Made by a program: the position numbers and the translations under genes. This document shows positions 1 to 7,345 of a stretch of DNA of 64,000 nt, in pieces. Location: assembly GCA_040222455.1 (NCBI GenBank), contig JAVKDD010000015.1, positions 1-64,000 of the forward strand, given 5' to 3'. The notes under the pieces were generated by a model. The model saw nothing but the letters and a program-made list of their open reading frames with translations. It made no database searches and had not been told where the DNA came from. The first letter of the stretch is position 1, and each line of letters begins with the position of its first letter. This DNA comes from RHLJ01 sp040222455 (GTDB lineage: Bacteria > Bacteroidota > Rhodothermia > Balneolales > Balneolaceae).

Positions 1-30
1 CCTGAGCCAGGATCAAACTCTCCATTGTAA
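1..30 (-). rRNA. rrs: 16S ribosomal RNA gene, 5' end only
   Basis: The reverse complement contains the universal 16S 5' primer site AGAGTTTGATCCTGGCTCAG, read out of the window to the left. Only about the first 30 nt of the gene are present, so the exact mature 5' end is approximate. Confidence 0.93.
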
Positions 31-120
31 TATATAAATATAACTTTTTGAGCAGACCCTACGCTCACTCTCATTCAAAAGAATTACGAGCTATCGCTCG
101 TTCAAACAATCTGTCTATTG

Positions 121-141
121 CTTCTCAATATGTGAAAGAAC
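121..141 (-). promoter_or_regulatory. rRNA leader with boxA-like antitermination element
   Basis: On the minus strand the leader contains GTTCTTTCACATATTGAG about 100 nt upstream of 16S. It resembles the boxA-type GTTCTTTGACATATTG element seen ahead of rRNA operons in Bacteroidota. Downstream of it is a small hairpin, ACGAGC-N4-GCTCGT at 86-101. Assignment is by resemblance only. The rest of 31-309 shows no gene. Confidence 0.4.
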
Positions 142-212
142 TTGCCTTTCAGAGATAAAAAAAGCTGATCAAAACTTGTGTTTTTAACCAGCGATTTCAT
201 TTCCTCGAAAGG

Positions 213-249
213 ATTATAAAGGTACGGCAAAGACGGGGTCGAAGGCAAA
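213..249 (-). promoter_or_regulatory. putative rRNA operon promoter
   Basis: The minus strand shows TTTG at 246-249 and TACCTTTATAAT at 213-224, about 21 bp apart. This approximates the Bacteroidota -33 TTTG / -7 TAnnTTTG layout and also contains a perfect TATAAT at 213-218. It lies about 185 nt upstream of 16S, a reasonable leader length. The sequence around it is locally more GC-rich than the flanks. Confidence 0.35.
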
Positions 250-309
250 TTTTATTTTAAAAAATATGATCTTTTTTATTACTCTCCGGTTGATAAATTT
301 GCTAACTCA

Positions 310-1050
310 TTAATAGTCTGAATTTACCTCAGGGTCTTCATTATAGGAGCTGAATAATTTAACCCCTAGATACATTAATGGAGTATCAAAAAGAGCAAAG
401 AAGAACTTAAAAAAGTAAGAGTTGATAATAAGAATTATTACTGCGCTTATTGAATTTATACTATCGCCTAGATTATTGGCGAAATAAAGTATTAAAATAA
501 TAGCCGTTGAGTCTACCAATTGGCTAAACATGGTAGAACCGTTGTTGCGTAGCCATAAATGTTTACCTTTCGTTTTCTTTTTCCAGAAATGATATAAACG
601 TACATCAACACTTTGAGCAATTAAATAGGCTATCATACTTGCGATTACATTCCCTACCATAAACTCATATACTCCTTCAAATAACGGGAGACCGCCGCTA
701 ACTCCTGCCGCATTTGGGAGCCAATGATTTACTGACATCAAAAAGAGCATGAAGAAATTCATAGAGAATCCAATCCATACTACAAGTTGAGCTTTCTTTC
801 TTCCAAATAATTCAGATATCAAATCAGTAGCTAAAAATGTAAACGGATAAGCAATCAAGCCGGCAGGAACACTCATTGTATATTGGCTACCGTTTCGAAC
901 TAACTCGGGAGTAATTGCCTGCAGCCATCCCGGAAGATCCATACTAAAAATGGTCACAAACTTTGTGGTACCTATTACGTTCCCCAAAACTAGTGAAGTA
1001 AGGAATACCGCTGTTAGTGTTAAGAAGAGAGCGTCTCGTTTGTGTTCCAT
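310..1050 (-). CDS. queuosine precursor transporter (VUT/YhhQ family)
   Basis: An integral membrane protein of about 246 aa with roughly six hydrophobic segments. Family hallmarks visible are the N-terminal 'NVIGTTKF' helix, the 'PFTFLATDLISELFGRKKA' motif, and 'LRNNGSTMFSQLVDS'. The family imports queuosine precursors (preQ0/preQ1) across the inner membrane for tRNA modification. I start it at MEHKRD because the upstream in-frame residues (MLIIN) look like non-coding AT-rich sequence. It is divergent from the TetR gene; the gap carries a 10-bp inverted repeat. Substrate is inferred from the family. Confidence 0.88.
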   Translation of the reverse strand: MEHKRDALFLTLTAVFLTSLVLGNVIGTTKFVTIFSMDLPGWLQAITPELVRNGSQYTMSVPAGLIAYPFTFLATDLISELFGRKKAQLVVWIGFSMNFFMLFLMSVNHWLPNAAGVSGGLPLFEGVYEFMVGNVIASMIAYLIAQSVDVRLYHFWKKKTKGKHLWLRNNGSTMFSQLVDSTAIILILYFANNLGDSINSISAVIILIINSYFFKFFFALFDTPLMYLGVKLFSSYNEDPEVNSDY

Positions 1051-1088
1051 ATTAATAATTAACAATTAATTGAGTTTGGTAAATAAAT

Positions 1089-1139
1089 AAACAGTTCGAA
1101 ACATAAGCATATAATTTAAAGTCAAAGAACGAACTGTTT
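1089..1139. promoter_or_regulatory. spaced perfect inverted repeat between divergent genes
   Basis: AAACAGTTCG (1089-1098) and CGAACTGTTT (1130-1139) form a perfect 10-bp inverted repeat separated by 31 bp. It sits in the gap between the VUT transporter (minus) and the TetR regulator (plus). It could be paired half-sites for the TetR protein next door, or a hairpin in the 5' leader of either gene. The function is inferred from position only. Confidence 0.4.
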
Positions 1140-1177
1140 ACGATTAGGGTTTGTTGAAATTCAAAACAAATTACTCT

Positions 1178-1882
1178 ATGACTGCTGAAAAAATAAATAC
1201 AAAAATTGAAATTACTTGGAAAGCCGTTGATGTTTATCAAAAGAAGGGAAAAGTATCTATTCCTGATCTTGTAGATGCAACAGGCTTAACTGCTTCTGAA
1301 ATCTACTCTCACTTTCCTAATAAAAAGTCAATCCTATCTTTTTATTACCCTGCGTTAATCTATCAATATTGGGCAATGATTGAGGAAATTGATGGCTTTG
1401 AAGAGTATTCACTGAGTGAAAAATTCTCAAACTTTATTTATACGATTTTTGATATGATGAGCGAAAGTCCAGCTTTTGTAGATGATACCTTCGATAAGTA
1501 TGTGTTTAAGAACGGTAATACCTCAGAATTTTATAAGGAAGTAACTGCATTATTTAAAAATTTCCTAACCTCAGATGGCGAAATTGCAGTAAGTGCGGGT
1601 CTTCTAATGAAAGATTATTTTTATAAAATAATGGCAGGTCAGTATTTATTTTTAGTGCGGTATTGGACTACCGATGTGTCGGAAGGTAAAGAACGAAGCT
1701 TAGCCCTCTCAGATAAACTAACATCACTACTACAAGAAGCGGTGTATAACAAAACTCTTGACAAGGGATTCGATTTAGTCAAATATTTATTCAGCTCCAT
1801 TGGAGTTGGGAAAGAAATCCCATTTGTTGGTGATTGTATAACAGATTTATTTACAGAAAAAGAGGACAAAAAAGATGAGTGA
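1178..1882 (+). CDS. TetR/AcrR family transcriptional regulator
   Basis: About 234 aa. The N-terminal 55 residues form a TetR-type helix-turn-helix: a first helix 'ITWKAVDVYQKKG', then 'SIPDLVDATGLTASEIYSHFPNKKSIL', with the typical Y-x-HFxNKxxL recognition helix. The C-terminal ligand and dimer domain is divergent. I start it at the ATG of MTAEK; the longer reading uses an upstream TTG. The stop overlaps the start of the ABC1 kinase-like gene by 8 nt, so the two are co-translated. The spaced inverted repeat upstream may be its own operator. Confidence 0.85.
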   Translation: MTAEKINTKIEITWKAVDVYQKKGKVSIPDLVDATGLTASEIYSHFPNKKSILSFYYPALIYQYWAMIEEIDGFEEYSLSEKFSNFIYTIFDMMSESPAFVDDTFDKYVFKNGNTSEFYKEVTALFKNFLTSDGEIAVSAGLLMKDYFYKIMAGQYLFLVRYWTTDVSEGKERSLALSDKLTSLLQEAVYNKTLDKGFDLVKYLFSSIGVGKEIPFVGDCITDLFTEKEDKKDE

Positions 1883-3200
1883 TTTTCCATCGTCGAAGTT
1901 TGAACGTGGTAAGATTATCGCTAAAACCGGCATTAAAGTAGGTACCAATTATGCCCAGCGATACATTAAGAAAAAAGTTGGGGCGGTAAATGGAAGTGAT
2001 AAAGATTTTCATACCAATAATGCGAAGGAAGTATTTAAAGAGTTTACCAAACTTCGAGGAACAGCATTAAAAATTGCTCAGGGTATGAGTATGGATCAAG
2101 GCTTTTTACCAGAAGAATTTGCCGAAGTAATGAGTCAGGCTCAATATTCAGTACCTCCTATTAATAAAGCTCTGGTTCGCACTATCATAAAAAGAGAATT
2201 AGGAGATTACCCTGAAAAGTTATTCTCAAAGTTTGAACCTGAAGCTTTTGCAGCAGCTTCAATTGGACAAGTTCATCGTGCCGAGTTAAAAGATGGCCGG
2301 AAAGTTGCCATAAAAATTCAATACCCTAATGTCAGAGAAACTATCAACTCTGATATGACCGTAGCTAAATCGTTAGCAAAACGGATTATCAAAAAAGGAC
2401 AAGATATTGATCCATATTTCAATGAAATAAAACAAACCTTGATGGAAGAAACCGATTATCATCATGAAGGTTCTCAAATTGATCAGTTTAGAAAGCGTTT
2501 TGGGAGTGATGAAATCATCATCCCACAATGGATTCAAGAATTTTCTACCGAACGGGTTTTGTGTATGAGTTTTGTTGAAGGAAGACATCTTGGCGAGTTT
2601 CTAAAAGAAAATCCTTCTCAACTTGAAAAAAATCACTTTGGCCAATTAATATGGGATTTCTTTCACGAAGAAATCAGGGTAGGTGGACATGTACACGCAG
2701 ATACGCATCCTGGTAACTTCTTGTTTACTTATGACGGTAATCTAGGGGTGATTGACTTCGGTTGTGTGAAGTTATTCCCAGATGAATTCTTTACTAATTA
2801 CCTGAAACTTCTACCTACACATTTAGCAAACGATCAACAAGCTATTCGTGATTTATATATAAAATTGGATGTAATTAATCCTGAATCGAAAACGCAGGAA
2901 CGAGAAGAAGAGTATTATAATTTTGCCCGTAATTATGGCATTATGTTCTCGAAGCCATATAAATATGATACGTTCGATTTTAGCGATCCTAAATTTGATG
3001 AGGAAATTCGTCACTTTACAAAAGAAGCTCCACTTTCGAATGAACTAAGAGGATCGAAGCATTTCTTGTACACGAGTAGAGTGCATACCGGGCTCTATAG
3101 CATTTTGATAAAGCTTGGAGCACAAATCGACACTACGAAAGCAAAAATAATACTTAGTGAATTACTTGACATGGAATTCAATGAATATGTGGAAGCTTAA
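1875..3200 (+). CDS. AarF/ABC1/UbiB kinase-like family protein
   Basis: This 441-aa protein shows ABC1/UbiB signatures: 'LKIAQGMSMD' at residues 65-74 in place of the usual KxGQ (here KIAQ, G to A), the A-rich loop AAASIGQVH at 126-134, the lysine strand 'VAIKIQYP' (K147), 'ETDYHHEG', 'HADTHPGNFLF' and the metal-binding 'DFG' of 'GVIDFGCVK'. UbiB/COQ8 proteins are atypical kinases or ATPases tied to isoprenoid-lipid and quinone metabolism. Pairing with a TetR regulator in one overlapping operon is common for this family in Bacteroidota and suggests a membrane-lipid role. The substrate is unknown. It converges with the next gene; their stop codons overlap by 4 nt. Confidence 0.87.
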   Translation: MSDFPSSKFERGKIIAKTGIKVGTNYAQRYIKKKVGAVNGSDKDFHTNNAKEVFKEFTKLRGTALKIAQGMSMDQGFLPEEFAEVMSQAQYSVPPINKALVRTIIKRELGDYPEKLFSKFEPEAFAAASIGQVHRAELKDGRKVAIKIQYPNVRETINSDMTVAKSLAKRIIKKGQDIDPYFNEIKQTLMEETDYHHEGSQIDQFRKRFGSDEIIIPQWIQEFSTERVLCMSFVEGRHLGEFLKENPSQLEKNHFGQLIWDFFHEEIRVGGHVHADTHPGNFLFTYDGNLGVIDFGCVKLFPDEFFTNYLKLLPTHLANDQQAIRDLYIKLDVINPESKTQEREEEYYNFARNYGIMFSKPYKYDTFDFSDPKFDEEIRHFTKEAPLSNELRGSKHFLYTSRVHTGLYSILIKLGAQIDTTKAKIILSELLDMEFNEYVEA

Positions 3201-4927
3201 ATAAACCTACTTAATTCTTCCCTAAGGGATTCTTTGGTAATTGGTTTAGTCAAATATCCATCAATCCCAGCAAGTTCATATTTCTTTTGATCGGTAACCA
3301 TTGCGTTAGCCGTTACTGCAATGATGATAGGTTTTTTGGAACTATCACTATTTTGTGAAATTAACTTTGATGCATCAACACCATCCATTACTGGCATTTG
3401 TATGTCCATTAGAATCACGTCATACCTGTTAGTATTTGCTTTTTGAACTGCAATTTCTCCATTTTCTGCTAAATCTATAGATTTGAGCCCTAAACTTTCA
3501 ATCAACTTCTTAATAACTATTTGATTGATACGAACATCTTCTACTATTAGAATTTTGATGTCTTCAAGTGGTTTCTGTTTAAGTTTATTTTGTGATGCAG
3601 TTTTTTTGTTTGATTGATACGCTTTAAATGGAATTTGAAAATAGAAAGATGATCCAGCATTTTCTTTCGATTCAAAACCAATGCTTCCATCCATTAAAGT
3701 TACAAGGTTCTTTGAAATAGAAAGTCCCAATCCAGTTCCTTCGATATTAGAATCGGATGCCCCTTTATAGAACTTGCTAAACAACTGCTTCTTCCCTATT
3801 TCTGAAATCCCTGATCCTGTATCGTTAATGGTAAAACGAACTGTTACAATATTATCATTTGAATGAACAAGATTAGAAATAACATTTATCGAGCCTTTAT
3901 TAGTGAATTTAATGGCATTGCTTATAAGATTTAAAAGTACTTGACGAAACCTTAAAGAATCTCCTATCACTAGTTTTGGGATGGTTGAATCGTGATTAAT
4001 TGTTAATTCAATATTTCCTTTCTTTTTTTCCAGCCTTGGTTTAACAATTTCAATAATCTTTTGAATCTCATTTTTTATTTGAATTTCATTAGACTGAATT
4101 ATCAGTTTTCCGCTTTCAATTAAGGTAACATCTAAAATATCGCTAATAAGACTTCGAAGGTGTTCGCTGCTATAATTTAAATTTGTTATAAGAGACTCTT
4201 GATCACTGTCAAGTTTAGTCTCTTTTAGTAATTCTGATATTCCAACAATACCATTTAAAGGTGTTCTCATTTCATGGCTTATTACTGCAAGGAACTCTGA
4301 TTTCGCAGTATCAGCGGCTTGAGCTTTTTCTTTTTCAACTTCGAGTTGAGTAATAGTGGCTCTCAAGCGCTCCCGGTCCATTTTATATTCTTTTTTAAAC
4401 ATATAGAGCGCTATTCCCATTGTGCCTATTGCAATCAATGCAGATATACCGGCAACTCGAATATGATCTGACCGAACCGTATAGAAGTTTGCTGACTGCG
4501 GATCTAACAGCTCCACGACCATATATACTCCAATGATTAATAAACATGTTATTGTAAATCCGATAAAAGCTCTTAATGGTAAGATTAACAAACCTGTAAC
4601 CATTGCTGCAAGAAACATGATCAAAATCACACCTGTCAATCCACCAGATGGCAGCCATGTATACGCTACCATTAAACAAATAAGTGGATAGAAAATAATC
4701 GCTATCAGGTTTTGTGATACCCCTTTATAAAATGCGATCATTAACCCGGAATAAATAATAAAAAAGGAACCATAGGTAAGCTTAATAAGGGGTATGTAGT
4801 CTGCGATCATGGCAATGGAAAACCACAATCCAAATACAACTACAGCCACCCATAACATCACCCTGAATAAACGGTATTCAATTGTCGTATTATCAATTAA
4901 TTCCGAACCGGAGAATATTTTGCTCAT
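3197..4927 (-). CDS. membrane hybrid sensor histidine kinase with C-terminal receiver
   Basis: 576 aa. Residues about 20-180 hold six hydrophobic segments with only short loops, so the sensor appears membrane-embedded rather than periplasmic. A short coiled region (185-207) leads to HisKA 'FLAVISHEMRTPLNGI' with H218. The HATPase_c domain follows (N box 'NLISNAIKFT', G2 box 'GTGLGLSI'). The receiver domain has 'ILIVEDVRINQ', the phospho-acceptor D508 in 'LMDIQMPVMDG' and the conserved K of 'LTKPI'. No output domain follows, so it must act through a phosphorelay partner (HPt or regulator) that is not in this window. Confidence 0.92.
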   Translation of the reverse strand: MSKIFSGSELIDNTTIEYRLFRVMLWVAVVVFGLWFSIAMIADYIPLIKLTYGSFFIIYSGLMIAFYKGVSQNLIAIIFYPLICLMVAYTWLPSGGLTGVILIMFLAAMVTGLLILPLRAFIGFTITCLLIIGVYMVVELLDPQSANFYTVRSDHIRVAGISALIAIGTMGIALYMFKKEYKMDRERLRATITQLEVEKEKAQAADTAKSEFLAVISHEMRTPLNGIVGISELLKETKLDSDQESLITNLNYSSEHLRSLISDILDVTLIESGKLIIQSNEIQIKNEIQKIIEIVKPRLEKKKGNIELTINHDSTIPKLVIGDSLRFRQVLLNLISNAIKFTNKGSINVISNLVHSNDNIVTVRFTINDTGSGISEIGKKQLFSKFYKGASDSNIEGTGLGLSISKNLVTLMDGSIGFESKENAGSSFYFQIPFKAYQSNKKTASQNKLKQKPLEDIKILIVEDVRINQIVIKKLIESLGLKSIDLAENGEIAVQKANTNRYDVILMDIQMPVMDGVDASKLISQNSDSSKKPIIIAVTANAMVTDQKKYELAGIDGYLTKPITKESLREELSRFI

Positions 4928-5232
4928 GTATAGGTTTTATCGCAAAGTATAACTTAATCCAAAAATTTAAAGTGGGATAAATCACTCATTTAAGCAACAA
5001 GTAATTAGGTATAGTAATTTTAATACTAATACTCTCGTTTATGTATTAGTAAATGAATAATAATATCTGATAATGAATTCAGTAGTTATGATGTTCGAAA
5101 TTCTAAGAAATACATCATCATGGTTTCATATAACTGGATAGTTACAAATAAATTTGGCTGAAGTTACACATCCGACTCTAATGATATTATCGACCATCAT
5201 TACATTGAGATCACATTTTTAAAACTTAAAAA
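4928..5232. other. intergenic region, no gene seen
   Basis: This stretch lies upstream of the hybrid kinase and downstream of hflC. It is AT-rich with stops in all frames. The kinase promoter is presumably here, but I cannot point to a convincing motif. I see no RNA gene. Confidence 0.5.
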
Positions 5233-5262
5233 AAAAGCACGAAGCGTAAACTCCGTGCTTTT
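5233..5262 (-). terminator. Rho-independent terminator of hflKC
   Basis: AAAAGCACG (5233-5241) and CGTGCTTTT (5254-5262) form a perfect 9-bp stem with a 12-nt loop. On the minus strand it is followed by a run of T residues, as expected downstream of the hflC stop at 5284. Confidence 0.85.
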
Positions 5263-5283
5263 AATAGAAAGTAAATTTGAAAT

Positions 5284-6231
5284 CTACCTGTTGATTGAAT
5301 TCAAATATCTATAAAACTCACTATCAGTTGAAATAATGAGTGAAGTCTCTTTATCAATGGTCTTACCATAAGCTTCCATGCTTTTTACAAAAGCATAAAG
5401 TTCACGTGCAGCAGATGATTTGTTATACGCAGCGTTATAAATTGCTGCCGCTTGGGCATCTGCTCTACCACGAATAGTTTCCGCGCTCCTAAATGCTTCA
5501 GACTGAATCCTCAAAAGTTCGCGTTCTTTCTCACCATTAATTCGGGAAGATTCACCCTGCCCTTCTGATCGAAATTTATCTGCAATACGATTACGTTCAG
5601 AAATCATACGATCATAAACGGTACGTCGTACTTCTTCGGCATAATTGATTCGCTTAAATCTAAAATCCAATATAGCGATTCCAAGATCTGCAGCTCTTTG
5701 GTTTGCTAATTCTTGAATCTGTTCTTGAATTCTGTCGCGACCAATTTGAATATTTTCTAAAGAATCATTCACGATATCTGCGATTACTCCTTCAGTCTCT
5801 GCTACTCGATTGGATGAGCGAATTAGCTCTACTAAATCATGTGATGCAACGGCATTTCTTGTTTCGCCATCAAGAATATCATCTAATCTTGATTGAGCTC
5901 CACGTTCATTTCCTAATCGCTCGAAATATTTTAGTGGATCTGTTATCTGCCATCTGGCATAAGTATCTACAAAAATAAATACTTTGTCTTTTGTTGGAAC
6001 TTGATTTGGATCACCATCCCATTCCAAATAACGTTTTTCAAAGTAATTCGCTACTTGTAAAAATGGAACTTTAAACTTTAATCCAGGTTCTGTAATTGCT
6101 TCCCCTTTTGGTTCACCAAATTGGGTAATAATTACTTGTTCTTGCTCGTCTACTATAAATGCCGCATTGAAAAGTACAATACTTACTATAGCTAATACTA
6201 CTATTAATCCTAATCCTTTAATCTCTTTCAT
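5284..6231 (-). CDS. hflC: protease modulator HflC
   Basis: This 315-aa SPFH/band-7 protein has an N-terminal membrane anchor ('LGLIVVLAIVSIVLFNAAFIV'), then 'VDEQEQVIITQFGEPKGEAITEPGLKFKVPF' and 'YLEWDGDPNQVPTKDKVFIFVDTYARWQI', which are HflC-specific. The C-terminal half is an Ala/Glu/Arg-rich helical region ('REREL..SEAFRSAETIRGRADAQAAAIYNAAY'). HflC and HflK form a periplasmic-side cage around FtsH and tune its proteolysis. It lies 17 nt downstream of hflK, with a terminator right after it. Confidence 0.95.
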   Translation of the reverse strand: MKEIKGLGLIVVLAIVSIVLFNAAFIVDEQEQVIITQFGEPKGEAITEPGLKFKVPFLQVANYFEKRYLEWDGDPNQVPTKDKVFIFVDTYARWQITDPLKYFERLGNERGAQSRLDDILDGETRNAVASHDLVELIRSSNRVAETEGVIADIVNDSLENIQIGRDRIQEQIQELANQRAADLGIAILDFRFKRINYAEEVRRTVYDRMISERNRIADKFRSEGQGESSRINGEKERELLRIQSEAFRSAETIRGRADAQAAAIYNAAYNKSSAARELYAFVKSMEAYGKTIDKETSLIISTDSEFYRYLNSINR

Positions 6232-6248
6232 TGTATATACCTCTTTCT

Positions 6249-7247
6249 TTATTGATTAGAATTAGTTGTTGTTCTTGCACCATCCATTTGGAGCTGTAAC
6301 AATGGAATTACACTATTACCTTTTTCATCAGTAATAATTTTTTTACCCATTTTTGGAAGAATATCTTCCATCGTTTCTAGGAAAATACGTGTTTTTGTTA
6401 CTTCAGGAGCTTTGATATACTCAGAATACAAGTCATTGAATCTCGACACCTCACCTTCGGCTGTATTTACACGACTAAGTGCATAACCTTCGGCTTGTTG
6501 AATGGTTTGTTCAGCTTCACCTGCGGCACGAGGTATAACACGGTTGTAATCAGCTCTCGCTTGATTAATTAATGTTTCTCTTTGTTGCTCGGCTTCATTT
6601 ACACCGTTAAAAGAGGGCTTAACAGGATCTGGTGGATTTGCATCTTGCAATACCATTTGCTCAATTTTAATCCCTAATTCATACTCATCAACAATTGCTT
6701 GAATTATTAATTCTGCTTCACTTGCAACTTCTGCACGCCCTACAGTGAGTACTTCATTTACCGTTCTATCTCCAACAATTTGGCGCATAGCTGCTTCTGA
6801 AATATCACGAAGTGTTTCGTCGGCATTACGCACTTTAAATAGATAATTATAAGGATTATCAATTCTGAACTGTACCACCCATTCTACGTCTGCTAGGTTT
6901 AGATCTCCAGTTAGCATCAGAGATTCCCCACCATAACCTGCTTTTCTATACGAAGAATTTACTCCAGATGAAGTAGTTCTATATCCAAACTCTTGCTTTA
7001 GCTGTCGTTGAACTGGTACATATTTTACCTGGTCAATAAATGGAATCTTAAAGTTAAGACCTGGTCTTGCTTCACTTACATATTTCCCGAAGCGCATTAC
7101 TACTCCAACTTCTTCAGTCTCTACGGTAAAAAAGGAGGAAAAACCAGCCATAATTGCCACAAATCCGACAATTACCCACCTAATATTTTTTGTTATTTGT
7201 TCAAACTGCGGTGGCAGATTGAATTCAAAATTTGGTTCTTGAGCCAT
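6249..7247 (-). CDS. hflK: FtsH protease activity modulator HflK
   Basis: A 332-aa SPFH/band-7 protein with a short N-terminal tail, one membrane anchor (about residues 24-44) and the HflK signature 'EVGVVMRFGKYVSEARPGLNFKIPFIDQV', followed by 'LTGDLNLADVEWVVQFRI' and 'RDISEAAMRQIVGDRTVNEVLTVGR'. It lacks the long Gly/Pro-rich N-terminus of the E. coli protein. It is the first gene of an hflK-hflC pair and partners FtsH, which is not in this window. Confidence 0.95.
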   Translation of the reverse strand: MAQEPNFEFNLPPQFEQITKNIRWVIVGFVAIMAGFSSFFTVETEEVGVVMRFGKYVSEARPGLNFKIPFIDQVKYVPVQRQLKQEFGYRTTSSGVNSSYRKAGYGGESLMLTGDLNLADVEWVVQFRIDNPYNYLFKVRNADETLRDISEAAMRQIVGDRTVNEVLTVGRAEVASEAELIIQAIVDEYELGIKIEQMVLQDANPPDPVKPSFNGVNEAEQQRETLINQARADYNRVIPRAAGEAEQTIQQAEGYALSRVNTAEGEVSRFNDLYSEYIKAPEVTKTRIFLETMEDILPKMGKKIITDEKGNSVIPLLQLQMDGARTTTNSNQ

Positions 7248-7345
7248 AATTTTCTGTTATGTTAATTGGTCTATTTTAAACTGACTTGATAACTCCAAAC
7301 ATTAAGCCAAAAAAGCTAATGATGCTAAACTGTCAGAAAAGTATT

